Position numbers and translations under genes: made by a program
The notes under the pieces: generated by a model
Databases searched by the model: none
Seen by the model: only the letters and a program-made list of their open reading frames with translations
Told to the model about the DNA's origin: nothing
Shown: piece after piece, positions 38,236-48,231 of the stretch
Layout: every line of letters begins with the position of its first letter
Position numbering within the stretch: the stretch's first letter is position 1
From: Gemmatimonadota bacterium
GTDB lineage: Bacteria > Latescibacterota > UBA2968
NCBI GenBank assembly: GCA_002727195.1
Contig: PBWH01000002.1
Coordinates: 86,524 to 150,523, forward strand
Reading direction: 5' to 3'
Length of the DNA stretch: 64,000 bases

Positions 38236-40302
38236 CTACCCGGATTCGGCAATGGTCAGACCGGACGCGGTAAGGGCCTCGATCCGTTCCTGCAGCCACG
38301 GATAGCCGAGCAGATCGGGATCGGTCTCAGCAATGCGGTCTCCGACCTGCCGGGCCTGCTCGATCAGATCCTGATCCCGTATTAGATCGGCATACCGAAA
38401 CTCGGGGAGTCCGGCCTGACGGGTCCCGAACAGCTGCCCGGCTCCCCGAATCTCGAGATCCAACTCCGAGATGCGGAACCCGTCTGTCGTCTCACACATC
38501 GCGTTGAGCCTGGCCTCAGCATCTTCCGTCAGCTCCTCGTCGGGGTCAGCGATCAAGATGCAGTAGGATTCCGCCTCACCACGCCCAACTCGCCCTCTGA
38601 GCTGGTGGAGCTGCGAAAGCCCGAACCGCTCGGCGTGTTCGATCATCATCACCGTCGCGTTCGCCACGTCGACACCGACCTCGACCACGGTGGTCGACAC
38701 CAGTACATCGATTTCGCCTGAGCGGAACCCCTCCATGACGGTCGACTTCTCTTGCCCCTTCAGGGACCCGTAGATCAGACCCACCCGCAGGCCTGAAAGC
38801 GGTCCCTCAGTCAGCTCTTCATACGCCGCCTTGGCCGACCGAACCCCGCGACTCCCTTCGACTCTGGGATAGACGATATACGCCTGGCGCCCCGCTGTCA
38901 CCTGCTCACGGATAAAGCTAAAGGCGTTGTCACGGTCCTTTCCCTTTCGGAGCCCGGTCTTGATCGGCTGACGTCCCAGAGGCATCTCGTCGATCGTCGA
39001 CACTTCGAGATGCCCGTACAAGGTCAGAGCGAGCGACCGCGGAATCGGGGTCGCCGTCATCACCAGCAGATGGGCATCCTCACCCTTCTCGCGCAGAGTC
39101 AGGCGCTGTGTCACCCCGAATCGATGCTGCTCGTCCACCACCACTAGCCCCAGCTGTTTGAACACGGTCCCTTCCTGGAGAAGAGCGTGCGTGCCGATCA
39201 CTATCTGTGTCTGCCCTGACGCCACCAGCGCTTCGGCCGCCCGACGATCTGCCGCTCGCAGCCGTCCCGTCAGGAGGCCAGCACGAATACCCAACGGCTC
39301 CACCATCAGCTGGATATTGTTCGCGTGCTGTTCCGCCAACACCTCGGTGGGAACCATGATCGCAACCTGAGCACCCGAGTCGACCACCGCGAGCGCAGCC
39401 ATCAAGGCGACCAGCGTCTTCCCGGACCCGACATCACCCTGTAGCAGACGATGCAACGTCCCCTCCGACGTCATATCGTGTTGGATTTCACTGAGTGCCC
39501 GTTGCTGTCCTCCGGTCAGATCGAAAGGCAGGCTCTCCACGAGACGGGTCGCAGAGTCCTGCGAGGTGACCGCCATAGCAGACCCACGAGGCCGTTGGGA
39601 AAGTCCCCACACCGCCACCGTCAGAAGTTCGTCATAGGCCAGGCGTCGGCGCCCTGCTTCCACATCATCCAGGGATTCAGGAAAGTGGACGGCCCGATAG
39701 GCGGCCCCCAGCGACGGGAGCCCTTCCCTGAGGTCTGGACGCATTGAATCATCAATGTCGAGTGCCTCGAGAGCGTCCCAGATCAATCGCCTGAGCGTAC
39801 GGGCTGTCAACGACGACGATTTCATGTTCGCCGTCGTCCGGTGCAGGGGGACGATCTGGCCGGTGTGCACCCGATCGTCCTCATCCTCTTCAGAACCCGA
39901 CAGTAGTTCGACCTCGGGGTGAGAGATCTGACGCTGCCCCCGGTAGTCGGTCACCTTGCCGCCGACCGACACCCAGTCCCCGACCTTGAACGCATCATTC
40001 ATATACTTGTAGCCGCCAAACCAGACACAATCAAGTTCGGCGCTCTCATCTCTGATCGTCGCCACGAACCGGGGGCGTCTGCCGGGCACCATTCGAGAAG
40101 CGACCACCTCCCCCACTACCGTCGCTTCCTGCTTCAACGGCAATTGGGCAATCGGCGTTTCCGTCGACCGATCGAGGTAACGGGACGGCAGAAAGCCTAA
40201 AAGATCAGCGACGGTGTGGATCCCGACCTGCTCGAGAGCGCTCGACCGGCGATCGCCGATCCCTTTGACACGTTTGACACTGAGCTTATGGATATCAGGC
40301 AT
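38236..40302 (-). CDS. recG: ATP-dependent DNA helicase RecG
   Basis: 688 residues. An N-terminal helix-hairpin-helix (VKGIGDRRSSALEQVGI) and wedge/OB domain are followed by the helicase core with GDVGSGKT, DEQHRFGV, TATPIPRSLAL and VEVGVDVANATVMMI. The C-terminal LRGRVGRGEAES and GAGQLFGTRQAGLPEF are RecG-specific. It remodels stalled replication forks and branch-migrates Holliday junctions. It is divergent from the periplasmic-binding gene, with a 125-base promoter region between them. Confidence 0.97.
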   Translation of the reverse strand: MPDIHKLSVKRVKGIGDRRSSALEQVGIHTVADLLGFLPSRYLDRSTETPIAQLPLKQEATVVGEVVASRMVPGRRPRFVATIRDESAELDCVWFGGYKYMNDAFKVGDWVSVGGKVTDYRGQRQISHPEVELLSGSEEDEDDRVHTGQIVPLHRTTANMKSSSLTARTLRRLIWDALEALDIDDSMRPDLREGLPSLGAAYRAVHFPESLDDVEAGRRRLAYDELLTVAVWGLSQRPRGSAMAVTSQDSATRLVESLPFDLTGGQQRALSEIQHDMTSEGTLHRLLQGDVGSGKTLVALMAALAVVDSGAQVAIMVPTEVLAEQHANNIQLMVEPLGIRAGLLTGRLRAADRRAAEALVASGQTQIVIGTHALLQEGTVFKQLGLVVVDEQHRFGVTQRLTLREKGEDAHLLVMTATPIPRSLALTLYGHLEVSTIDEMPLGRQPIKTGLRKGKDRDNAFSFIREQVTAGRQAYIVYPRVEGSRGVRSAKAAYEELTEGPLSGLRVGLIYGSLKGQEKSTVMEGFRSGEIDVLVSTTVVEVGVDVANATVMMIEHAERFGLSQLHQLRGRVGRGEAESYCILIADPDEELTEDAEARLNAMCETTDGFRISELDLEIRGAGQLFGTRQAGLPEFRYADLIRDQDLIEQARQVGDRIAETDPDLLGYPWLQERIEALTASGLTIAESG

Positions 40303-40427
40303 ACAAGAACCGGGGCAATCTTGACCGTCTGTGGGCGTAACCGTATATTCGCAAAGCGTTTGCGGTCATCTCCTTGCACGCGACCTGTTCCCGTCCCCGA
40401 CGGTTCCAGCCCTCGATTCGAGACCGG

Positions 40428-42356
40428 ATGAAGACTCCAATCACAAAGATCCTCCTGTGCCTGACCCTTACGATGGGCTCTATCGTGCCCGCAATGGCCC
40501 AGGACGCGACCGTCACCTTCAGTCAGGACGCGGAGTCTTTGTTCCAGCGTTCGCTGGCCAGGTATATCCAGGCCAACTACGTCGCGGCCCGGGACGGGTT
40601 TGTCGAACTGATCGAGGAACACCCGCGCAACCAGAGAATTTCTGCGGCGCGGCTGATGCTTGGGAAGAGCTACTACAAGCTCAGAGAATATAACTTCGCT
40701 CTGGCCGCCGCAATCGAACTCTACGAGACCTTCCCTTACAGCAGGTATCTGCCTGAAGCGGACCTGCTCGTTGGCGACTGCTATTTCCGCCAGGGGCAAA
40801 CATACAGCGCAGCGGCCCAGTATGCGCGTGTCCTGGCCGCCAAGGCCGGCACCCCGCTCAAAGCAAGGGCGGCAGATCGGCTGGGCCAGATGTACGGGGC
40901 GGAAAAACTCACAGATCGCGACCTCGACAGGCTTCGCGCCGACTTTGGCCGGTCGATCGTGGATGAAGCCGTTGCATTCGGTCAGGCAAGATGGCCCGAG
41001 AAACTCAGTAAGCCGGAGGAAGCGGACAAGCCGCTGGCCATGTTCCTCGAGCGTTTCCCGAACGGTTACCTCGAGCCCCTGGTGCGACGCCGACTGCTTT
41101 CCAGAACCCGCGCACCTCAGCCGAAAGAAGAGGCCCCCACGACCCTGGCAGTCGTCGAAGAGGACCCGACCAAAGCGACATATCGCATCGGCATCGTCGC
41201 ACCCATGGAGTCTCCGGCCGGCAAGAGCCTGCGCGACGGTATCCTCCTTGCGCGTGAGCGTTTCCCGCTCCCGGAGGGCGAAACGATCGGCCTGATCTTC
41301 GAAGACTCAGAGGGTTCGCCGATCCGGGCAGTCAAAGCGGCCGAGCGCATTATCGAGAATTACGATGTCCTGGCGATCATCGGCGCTCTCCGCAGTGAGG
41401 AGACGTTGCCCCTTGCCGCCCATCTCAGTCCTCAGAACATCCCACTGATCGCGCCCACCGCTTCCGAGGACGAGATCGCCTCCCTGCCCTACGTATTCCA
41501 GATGAACGCCACACCAGGCGCCCAGGGCCGTCGGATCGCTGACTACGCCGTCCGAGAAATGGAACTGCGGACGCTGGGCACCTTATCCTCACGCGACAAG
41601 TATGGCGATCGACTGGCGAGAGAGTTCACGGCGCGGGCGGAAGAACTTGGCGGAGAGGTCGTTGTCCAGGAATGGTATGAGCCAGGCGCAACAGACTACC
41701 GCGGCCAGTTCAACCGGATTCGCGATGCAGGTCTGGCGCTCATCATGCCCGACCTGGTCGAGACCACCATCGACTCGCTCATCCGCAACGGAATCCACGT
41801 CGAACCGCCTCCAACCGTTCCCGTCGATCCTGACACGGTGAAGCCGGAACCGGTAGAAACACTCGACGGCCTGCTGGTCGGCGCGTCCACATACGAAGAC
41901 GTTCTGCTAATCACGCCCCAGGTCGCCTCATCGCTGATCAAGGCTCAACTTCTCGGGAGTGATGGCTGGAACTACCCCGAAGTCGTCGAGGATGGAGGCC
42001 GATACGTCAGGAACGCGATCTTTGTGGCCAAGTATAACGAGCGCAGCGATCTCGAATCCGTTCAGGAGTTCGTAAACCTGTATCGTGGTAGATTCGGTCG
42101 AGACCAGGACATCGCCTCGGCACTCGGTCACGACGCGATGCTCGCGGTCCGCGAAGCCATCGCAGCCGGCGGTAAAGAACGCCACTCCCTTCAGGAAAAA
42201 CTCCAGAGCCTGACTGACGTCCCGGGTGCCACCGGAAGAATCACCTTCCGTCCAGGCGACCGTGAAAACGCCTGGATGTATCTCCTCTCGATCCGTCGCG
42301 GTCGAATCCAGACCCTCAGCTTCGACTCAGCGCCCGAAACGCAGGACCTCGAGTAG
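40428..42356 (+). CDS. Secreted TPR plus type-1 periplasmic-binding protein (LpoA-like layout)
   Basis: 642 residues from the ATG at 40428, which begins a signal peptide (MKTPITKILLCLTLTMGS, cleaved after AMAQ). Residues about 30-240 hold TPR-like repeats (ARYIQANYVAARDGFVEL, SYYKLREYNFALAAAI). Residues 260-640 form an amino-acid-type periplasmic-binding fold (RIGIVAPMESPAGKSLRDG, LPLAAHLSPQNIPLIAPTA). This combination occurs in LpoA-like activators of peptidoglycan synthases and in branched-chain amino-acid binding proteins. No permease genes are adjacent, which favours a sensor or structural role over transport. Confidence 0.82.
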   Translation: MKTPITKILLCLTLTMGSIVPAMAQDATVTFSQDAESLFQRSLARYIQANYVAARDGFVELIEEHPRNQRISAARLMLGKSYYKLREYNFALAAAIELYETFPYSRYLPEADLLVGDCYFRQGQTYSAAAQYARVLAAKAGTPLKARAADRLGQMYGAEKLTDRDLDRLRADFGRSIVDEAVAFGQARWPEKLSKPEEADKPLAMFLERFPNGYLEPLVRRRLLSRTRAPQPKEEAPTTLAVVEEDPTKATYRIGIVAPMESPAGKSLRDGILLARERFPLPEGETIGLIFEDSEGSPIRAVKAAERIIENYDVLAIIGALRSEETLPLAAHLSPQNIPLIAPTASEDEIASLPYVFQMNATPGAQGRRIADYAVREMELRTLGTLSSRDKYGDRLAREFTARAEELGGEVVVQEWYEPGATDYRGQFNRIRDAGLALIMPDLVETTIDSLIRNGIHVEPPPTVPVDPDTVKPEPVETLDGLLVGASTYEDVLLITPQVASSLIKAQLLGSDGWNYPEVVEDGGRYVRNAIFVAKYNERSDLESVQEFVNLYRGRFGRDQDIASALGHDAMLAVREAIAAGGKERHSLQEKLQSLTDVPGATGRITFRPGDRENAWMYLLSIRRGRIQTLSFDSAPETQDLE

Positions 42357-42477
42357 CTCCTCCGCAGCACCCTCACGTTCGGCACGATCTTCGCCCCCCT
42401 GATGTTCGCCCGATTGCGCGTATTCGGCCACAAACCCATACGCGCCAATACCTTGTTCGATTCAGGCGAGCATCGAC

Positions 42478-43854
42478 GTGTGGACCTTCCTGATCATCCG
42501 GCTTTCAGTCCTTTCCATCCCGTTCAATCTCGTGCCTGTTGCTTTCCTGTGTGGCCAAGCGACAGATCTATCTCACCCGGACGCGTATACGACCCTTCCT
42601 GTCGAGGTCGAGCTGGACGGCAGGACGTTGAACGTCAACGAAGCCTCCCGCTATCAGCTCATCTCGTGCCCGCTTCTCGACGATGAGTCCGCCAACCGGA
42701 TCATCCGAGAACGTGGTCGACGAGCGATCCCTGACCTCGACTACCTCGTCATTTTTCTGGGCTGGCCCCCGGAGTATGCAGACCATTTCGCACCCCACTT
42801 CCAGTTCGAGAGAAAAGCTCGCCCCCGCGCCATCAGGGTGCGTGGGCAGATTCTCGCTACATCCAGAAGTCGTTCTACCGATGATGTCCGCTTGCTCTCT
42901 CGTCTGGCCGTCCGCGCCAACTGGTTTGAATTCGGGTCGGTAACCGAACGAGATCCCGGTGAGCGATCTCTCGCCGATCACGCCGCTGGGTACATAAATA
43001 TCCAGCCCTCAGCCATTATCGAGATCACGGCAGGACACATCCGACCAGGGCTCGGTCTGGCACACAGCAGGCAAAAACGGAGCGCTTTGATGACTTTGTA
43101 GCGCTCAGGTTCCGAACGGATCGGATCCGTTTCATCGTTGGAGCACGGAGCCATCCGGGGCGTCGCAGATCAGTGGAGAACCGAGTCCGTCCAACTTCTT
43201 GCGATACACGGGATCTCCAGATGGGACGCCGATTTAGAAGACGGGGGCGCCAGGCTTCGACTCTGCGGTGACCACGCAACAAACAGGGTTATCGATGCCG
43301 CCAACCGGCTTGCCGAAACCGCAACGCTTCTCCACCTCTGATTGGGGAACCGCGATCGATCGTTTTCCGGGGGATCGTCGCGTAGCCGTTTCCCCGAAGT
43401 CCTCGCGCTCAACCATACCCTTGGCGTTCGACACGTCTCCCTCCACGCCGAATGGTCCAGCCCGGTGGGGCATCTTATCCGTAGAGGGCGTAAAGTCCAA
43501 TCTCTCAGGAAGCCAGGCAGCGCAAGGGCAGAACCTGCTCGGTGCTTGGTCCCACACCATCGGCAATCTCAAATTCCAGGGCACCATCCGATATCTGTCG
43601 CCGGACTACGTGACGATTCAGGGATCGGACCGCGGGCCAGGCCGGGGCAACCGGCGTCGACGTCCGGACGTGGCGCCAGGATATATGCCTTTCGTCCCGA
43701 GTCGTGGGGCGGACTTAGTGCCATCCTCCTCCCGAGTATCGACCTGATCTGGTCAACGCCCCTGACTTTGAGGCTGAGTCGACTCAAGCTCTCTTCCATG
43801 TATCACCGGGAATCCACCGCCACCGCATCGGTTCAGATCGACATCTCCAGCTAG
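42478..43854 (+). pseudogene. Helix-hairpin-helix plus beta-barrel envelope protein, multiply frameshifted
   Basis: The first frame has a hydrophobic leader, then LNVNEASRYQLISCPLL and IIRERGRRAIPDLDYL, a helix-hairpin-helix of ComEA type, and INIQPSAIIEITAGHIRPGL. Near 43080 the sense continues in a second frame (ERFDDFVALRFRTDRIRFI), and then successively in others: QWRTESVQLLAIHGISRW, LLGAWSHTIGNLKFQGTI, GATGVDVRTWRQD, and IYAFRPESWGGLSAILLP to the final TAG. At least five frame changes in 1.4 kb make it a clear pseudogene. The strand pattern suggests an outer-membrane barrel. Its original role is unknown. Confidence 0.78.
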
Positions 43855-43948
43855 AATAGCCTTGCTGCTTCCAGGCACCATATCTACATTCTGACCCCCC
43901 CACTCAGTTCCCCTTCTCTGAACCATCTCCCCGCCAATTCAGGACATC

Positions 43949-45184
43949 ATGGCGGTCACCTTTCTACACATCGCCGACACGCACGTCGGGGTGGAAACCT
44001 ATGGTCGGCTCGATCCGGCCACGGGCCTCAACACCCGGGTTGCTGACTTCACGTGCTGTCTGGATTTCGCCTTCGACGCGGCGATCGAGCGGGACGTCGA
44101 CTTCGTCGTATTCGCCGGCGATGCCTACAAGACTTGCGACCCTTCCGCGACCCACCAGCGCGAACTCGCACGGTCGATCCGCCGACTTTCGGATGCGGAT
44201 ATCCCGATCGTCATCGTCGTCGGCAACCACGACGCGCCGGTGGCCTTCGGAAAAGCCAATTCGGTCGACATCTTCCGTATCCTCGGCACCGACGACATAC
44301 ATATCGCGGCCACGGACTGCGTAATCGATCTCGAGACGAAGTCCGGTCCCGTTCAAGTCGCGTGTCTGCCCTGGCTCCACCGGAGCCATCTGCTCGCCAC
44401 GGACGACCACAAGGATCTCACGGAGGCCGAGGTCCTCGAACATCTGCAAAAGCTGGGGGCCAACCTCGTGAACGGTCTGGCCGCACGCGTCGACCGTCAC
44501 AAGCCCGTCGTGCTGGCCGCCCATCTGGCTGTCGCCGACGCTCTCCTTTCCGGGTCCGAACAGACGGCCGTCATCGGCCGTGATCCCGTCTTCCTGACCT
44601 CCACACTAGCGCAATCCGCATTCGACTACGTTGCTCTCGGCCACATCCACCGACACCAGAACATGAACCCGGAGGCCTGCCCACCGGTCGTCTATTCGGG
44701 CAGCATCGACCGGATCGACTTCGGCGAGGAGCAGGAGACCAAAGGATGTTGTCTGGTCACGGTCGATCACGACGAATCAGGCGATAAACGGGCGAGCTAC
44801 GAATTCGTCGCCACACCATCCCGTCCCTTCCGCACCATACGGGTCGATGTAACCCACGCCGTGGATCCGACCCAGACGATCGTCAGCGAAATCGACAAGT
44901 ACGATATCGCCGACCACATCGTCCGGGTCATCTATCGATCAGATACGCCAGTCCAGCTCGACTACCACCGAATCCGCGAGGCAACCCGGTCCGCCGCACT
45001 GGTCGCCGGCATCTATCCCGACACGGAGAGGATCGTCAAGCAGCGTCGGACACAGGTCACGCGCGATATGGGCTTGTCGACGGTCCTCACTGCATACATC
45101 GACAACAATGCGAAGCTGGGACCCCTCAGAGAGGATTTGTTGAAGCGCGCTCAGGAACTCGAAGCGGAGGCGGCCGGATTATGA
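43949..45184 (+). CDS. sbcD: SbcD/Mre11-type exonuclease
   Basis: 411 residues with the metallophosphoesterase ligands in order: HIADTHVG, FAGDAYKT, VVGNHDAP, LAAHLAV and LGHIHRHQ. It forms the nuclease of the SbcCD (Rad50-Mre11) complex, which cuts hairpins and processes blocked DNA ends. It overlaps sbcC by four bases. Length and motif spacing are normal for the family. Confidence 0.95.
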   Translation: MAVTFLHIADTHVGVETYGRLDPATGLNTRVADFTCCLDFAFDAAIERDVDFVVFAGDAYKTCDPSATHQRELARSIRRLSDADIPIVIVVGNHDAPVAFGKANSVDIFRILGTDDIHIAATDCVIDLETKSGPVQVACLPWLHRSHLLATDDHKDLTEAEVLEHLQKLGANLVNGLAARVDRHKPVVLAAHLAVADALLSGSEQTAVIGRDPVFLTSTLAQSAFDYVALGHIHRHQNMNPEACPPVVYSGSIDRIDFGEEQETKGCCLVTVDHDESGDKRASYEFVATPSRPFRTIRVDVTHAVDPTQTIVSEIDKYDIADHIVRVIYRSDTPVQLDYHRIREATRSAALVAGIYPDTERIVKQRRTQVTRDMGLSTVLTAYIDNNAKLGPLREDLLKRAQELEAEAAGL

Positions 45185-48100
45185 TTCCTGTCGGACTCAC
45201 GCTACGGAATTTTCTGAGCTACGGTGAGGACGCCCCGAGCCTCGATTTCTCCGCCTTCGACGTCGCCTGTATCACGGGTCGTAACGGTCACGGCAAGTCC
45301 GCGTTGTTCGACGCCGTGACGTGGGCGCTCTGGGGAGAGGCCCGTAAGGCAAGCTCCGACAGGAAGCCGGATGACGGCCTGTTGCGCATCGGGGCGACCG
45401 ACATGCGTGTCGAGTTCGTCTTCGACCTAGACGGACAGCGATTCCGGGTCACCCGGTCCTACCGGAAGACTGCCCGCTCAGGGTCGAGCAGCCTAGAGTT
45501 ACAGGTCTACGACACCGATGGTGACCGGTACCGGTCCATCTCGGAATCTAGCTCGATCCGAAAGACGCAGGCCCGGATCGACAAACTGATCCGGATCGGT
45601 TACGACACCTTCGTCAACTCTGCATTTATCCTCCAGGGCCGTGTCGACGAGTTCACGCGCCGGTCCCCTTCAGAGCGGAAAGCGATTCTGTCCGATATCC
45701 TCGAGCTATCCCGCTACGACGAACTCGGTGCCCTGGCCAAGGACAGGGCGAGAACGGCGGAGGCGGAGATCGTCAAACACCGCGCAGAAGCTGAACATGT
45801 CCAGGCTGCCGAAGATCGCCTGACTGAGCTCGAGGAGCAGTTGGCGAAGACGAAAAAAAACCTGGCGGCAAAGGAAACGGCGTCGACCCACCTCGAGGCA
45901 GCCCTAGAGAAACATCGGCAGGTCCGGGCCCGACTGGAGGCCCTGCGTGCACAGCGGTCGGCCGTCCAGGCCGACCGCGACGGATTCATGCTTCGGCTCC
46001 AGGAACTGCAACAAGAACTGGATACTGCCAGATCTTCCGTGGCCGAATTCGAGGATCTGCTCTCAGAGAGGGAAGAGATTCTGTCCCAAATCGTTGAGCT
46101 GAAGCAACGGAAAGAACAGGAAACCGATCTTGGCCGAAAACAGAGCCAGCGGCAGGAGTGGCTCATAGTGCGCGCGGGGATTGCGGCCGAGGTGGAAGCA
46201 GCTCGTGCCAAGGTTGATGCCCGACGACAGCACTGGGAGGCGGCCGTTGCCGACCTGACGAAACGGATTGCGTCCGGTGATCAGGCGCTTGCTGAGCGAC
46301 CGACCCTGCTGGCCCACCAGAAAGAACTCGCGAACCTCCGAGAGCAGGATCGGGATCTCAATGCGTTTCGGGAAGAGCGGGACCGGGCGGAAACGCGTCG
46401 CCGTACGGTCGAGCAGGCCTACAACGGCGAACTGTCACGCCTGCAGGTTCAGATCGAGACACACCGCGCCCGGCGAGCAGAACTCCGGACCGCGCTCGAC
46501 CGCAGAACAGCGTTTGAGCGAAGCTTCAACGACGCCCGACAGCACCTCGAGACGTTCACCGAGCTGAACGAGGAAATGGAGCGCATCAAGCGCGACGGGA
46601 CAGATGCCCAGCAGACGGAAGAACGGCTGAAAGAGCGCATCGAGGGCCTTGCGAGACGTCAACATCAGGTGGCCGCTCAGACGGATCAGCTCCAGGCGCG
46701 CGACGATTCCGACTGCCCGCTTTGTGGATCGGAACTGGACGAAGAGCATCGGGCGGAGGTCCTGGAGCAGATCCGGGCTGAAGCCGAGCAGCTCGCCTTC
46801 GAGCGGGAGTCCGCCATCAGCGACCTGACCGCGACCCGGCTGCGCAGGGATACCTGTCGGGCTGCTTACCAGAAGCTGCGAGACCAGGTGCACGAGCTGG
46901 CGGATGCTCCCAAGCGTTTCGCGCAGGCCGAGGCAGAACTGGCGAGAATGAAGTCGATCGACGAGGACCTCGAGACGCTCGTCGGTCAACTCCAGCAGTT
47001 GGAAACGGCGTCAAAGACTTATGAGACATCGAGTCCCGAGGCTACCGAGCTCGCGTCCATCCGGAAAGAGATCGACTCGCTGACCGAACGAACGGCTCAG
47101 CACGAGGCCATCCGGGCCCGAATCGAGCAACTCTCTCCGGTGGAGATCGAACTCGCCCGACTCGACGAGCTGAAGGGCCTGGTAGACACAGCCCGCAACG
47201 AACTGCCCGATGCGACGGAAAAACGGGACACCGCAGCTGAGTGGCTTGCATCGGGGAAGTACGCGCCCGAACAACAGGCCCGGATCGAAGCGCTCGATAA
47301 ACAGATCGACGATCTCGCGTATGACGAGTCATCTCATCAAAGGCTGAAGTCGGAAATCGAGGGACTGCTGCCCATGGAAAAGCGTCTGGAAAAGCTTCAG
47401 GCCGCGGAGCGGGATCTGGCGGTTGCCACGACCAAGGTCGACACCACCTCCGAGCGTCTTCAGGAAGCCCGCTTATCACACGAGACCGCTGAGAAAACAC
47501 TGGAAACTTTCGAGGGGATCGATAAGGAAGCCTCGACGACCGTGGCTGAGATCGAACGCCTCACGGACGCGCTATCACGCAGTCGAGTCGAACGCGACGA
47601 TGTGCTCAGGACGCTCGCAGCCAGCGAACACGAGCACAAAACGTGTACCGAGCTCGTGCGTCGCCGTACTGCGATTCAGGAATCGCTCATGGTCAGTGAG
47701 AAAGATGCCAATATCTACCGCGAGCTCGTCAGAGCTTTCGGCAGGGACGGGATTCAGGCACTGCTGATCGACCAGGCCATCCCGGAACTGCAGGATGAGG
47801 CCAACCGCATCCTCTCACGACTGACCGATAACGGCACTCAGATCACCCTCGAGTCACTCAGTGAGCTCCGGAGTGGCGGGACCAAAGAGACGCTCGACAT
47901 CCGGATCAGTGACGAACTGGGTGAAAGACGATACGAGCTCTATTCTGGCGGAGAAGCCTTCCGCGTTGATTTTGCCATTCGAATCGCCCTCTCCAAGCTG
48001 CTCGCGCATCGCTCGGGTACTCCGCTGCAAACCCTCGTGATCGACGAAGGATTCGGCACGCAGGACGAGGAGGGCCTCACGCACCTGATCGAAGCGATCC

Positions 48101-48231
48101 AGACCATCAGCGACGAGTTCGAGAAGGTCCTCGTGATCACGCACGTGGACACAATCAAGAGCGCGTTCCCCGTTCGGATCGAAGTCTACAAACACCCCGA
48201 GTCGGGCTCCAACTTCCGGATCGCCAGTTGA
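45181..48231 (+). CDS. sbcC: SbcC/Rad50-type SMC ATPase
   Basis: 1016 residues. The Walker A GRNGHGKS is at 33-40 and the Q-loop region reads FILQGRVDEFT. Two long coiled coils flank a zinc hook CPLC near 511-514. Near the C-terminus are the signature region ELYSGGEAFRVDFAIRIAL and the Walker B/D-loop VIDEGFGTQDEEG. It dimerises through the hook and gates SbcD nuclease access. The frame is intact over its whole length, so local sequence quality is good. Confidence 0.96.
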   Translation: MIPVGLTLRNFLSYGEDAPSLDFSAFDVACITGRNGHGKSALFDAVTWALWGEARKASSDRKPDDGLLRIGATDMRVEFVFDLDGQRFRVTRSYRKTARSGSSSLELQVYDTDGDRYRSISESSSIRKTQARIDKLIRIGYDTFVNSAFILQGRVDEFTRRSPSERKAILSDILELSRYDELGALAKDRARTAEAEIVKHRAEAEHVQAAEDRLTELEEQLAKTKKNLAAKETASTHLEAALEKHRQVRARLEALRAQRSAVQADRDGFMLRLQELQQELDTARSSVAEFEDLLSEREEILSQIVELKQRKEQETDLGRKQSQRQEWLIVRAGIAAEVEAARAKVDARRQHWEAAVADLTKRIASGDQALAERPTLLAHQKELANLREQDRDLNAFREERDRAETRRRTVEQAYNGELSRLQVQIETHRARRAELRTALDRRTAFERSFNDARQHLETFTELNEEMERIKRDGTDAQQTEERLKERIEGLARRQHQVAAQTDQLQARDDSDCPLCGSELDEEHRAEVLEQIRAEAEQLAFERESAISDLTATRLRRDTCRAAYQKLRDQVHELADAPKRFAQAEAELARMKSIDEDLETLVGQLQQLETASKTYETSSPEATELASIRKEIDSLTERTAQHEAIRARIEQLSPVEIELARLDELKGLVDTARNELPDATEKRDTAAEWLASGKYAPEQQARIEALDKQIDDLAYDESSHQRLKSEIEGLLPMEKRLEKLQAAERDLAVATTKVDTTSERLQEARLSHETAEKTLETFEGIDKEASTTVAEIERLTDALSRSRVERDDVLRTLAASEHEHKTCTELVRRRTAIQESLMVSEKDANIYRELVRAFGRDGIQALLIDQAIPELQDEANRILSRLTDNGTQITLESLSELRSGGTKETLDIRISDELGERRYELYSGGEAFRVDFAIRIALSKLLAHRSGTPLQTLVIDEGFGTQDEEGLTHLIEAIQTISDEFEKVLVITHVDTIKSAFPVRIEVYKHPESGSNFRIAS

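Noticed and set aside
43268-43854. Two overlapping intact small proteins in the HHH/barrel region
   Set aside because: Each open frame makes sense only in part, and the pieces join across frames into one protein, so they are fragments of a pseudogene.
44053-44583. Plus-strand open frame inside sbcD
   Set aside because: Arg-rich shadow of sbcD in a second frame with no domain features.
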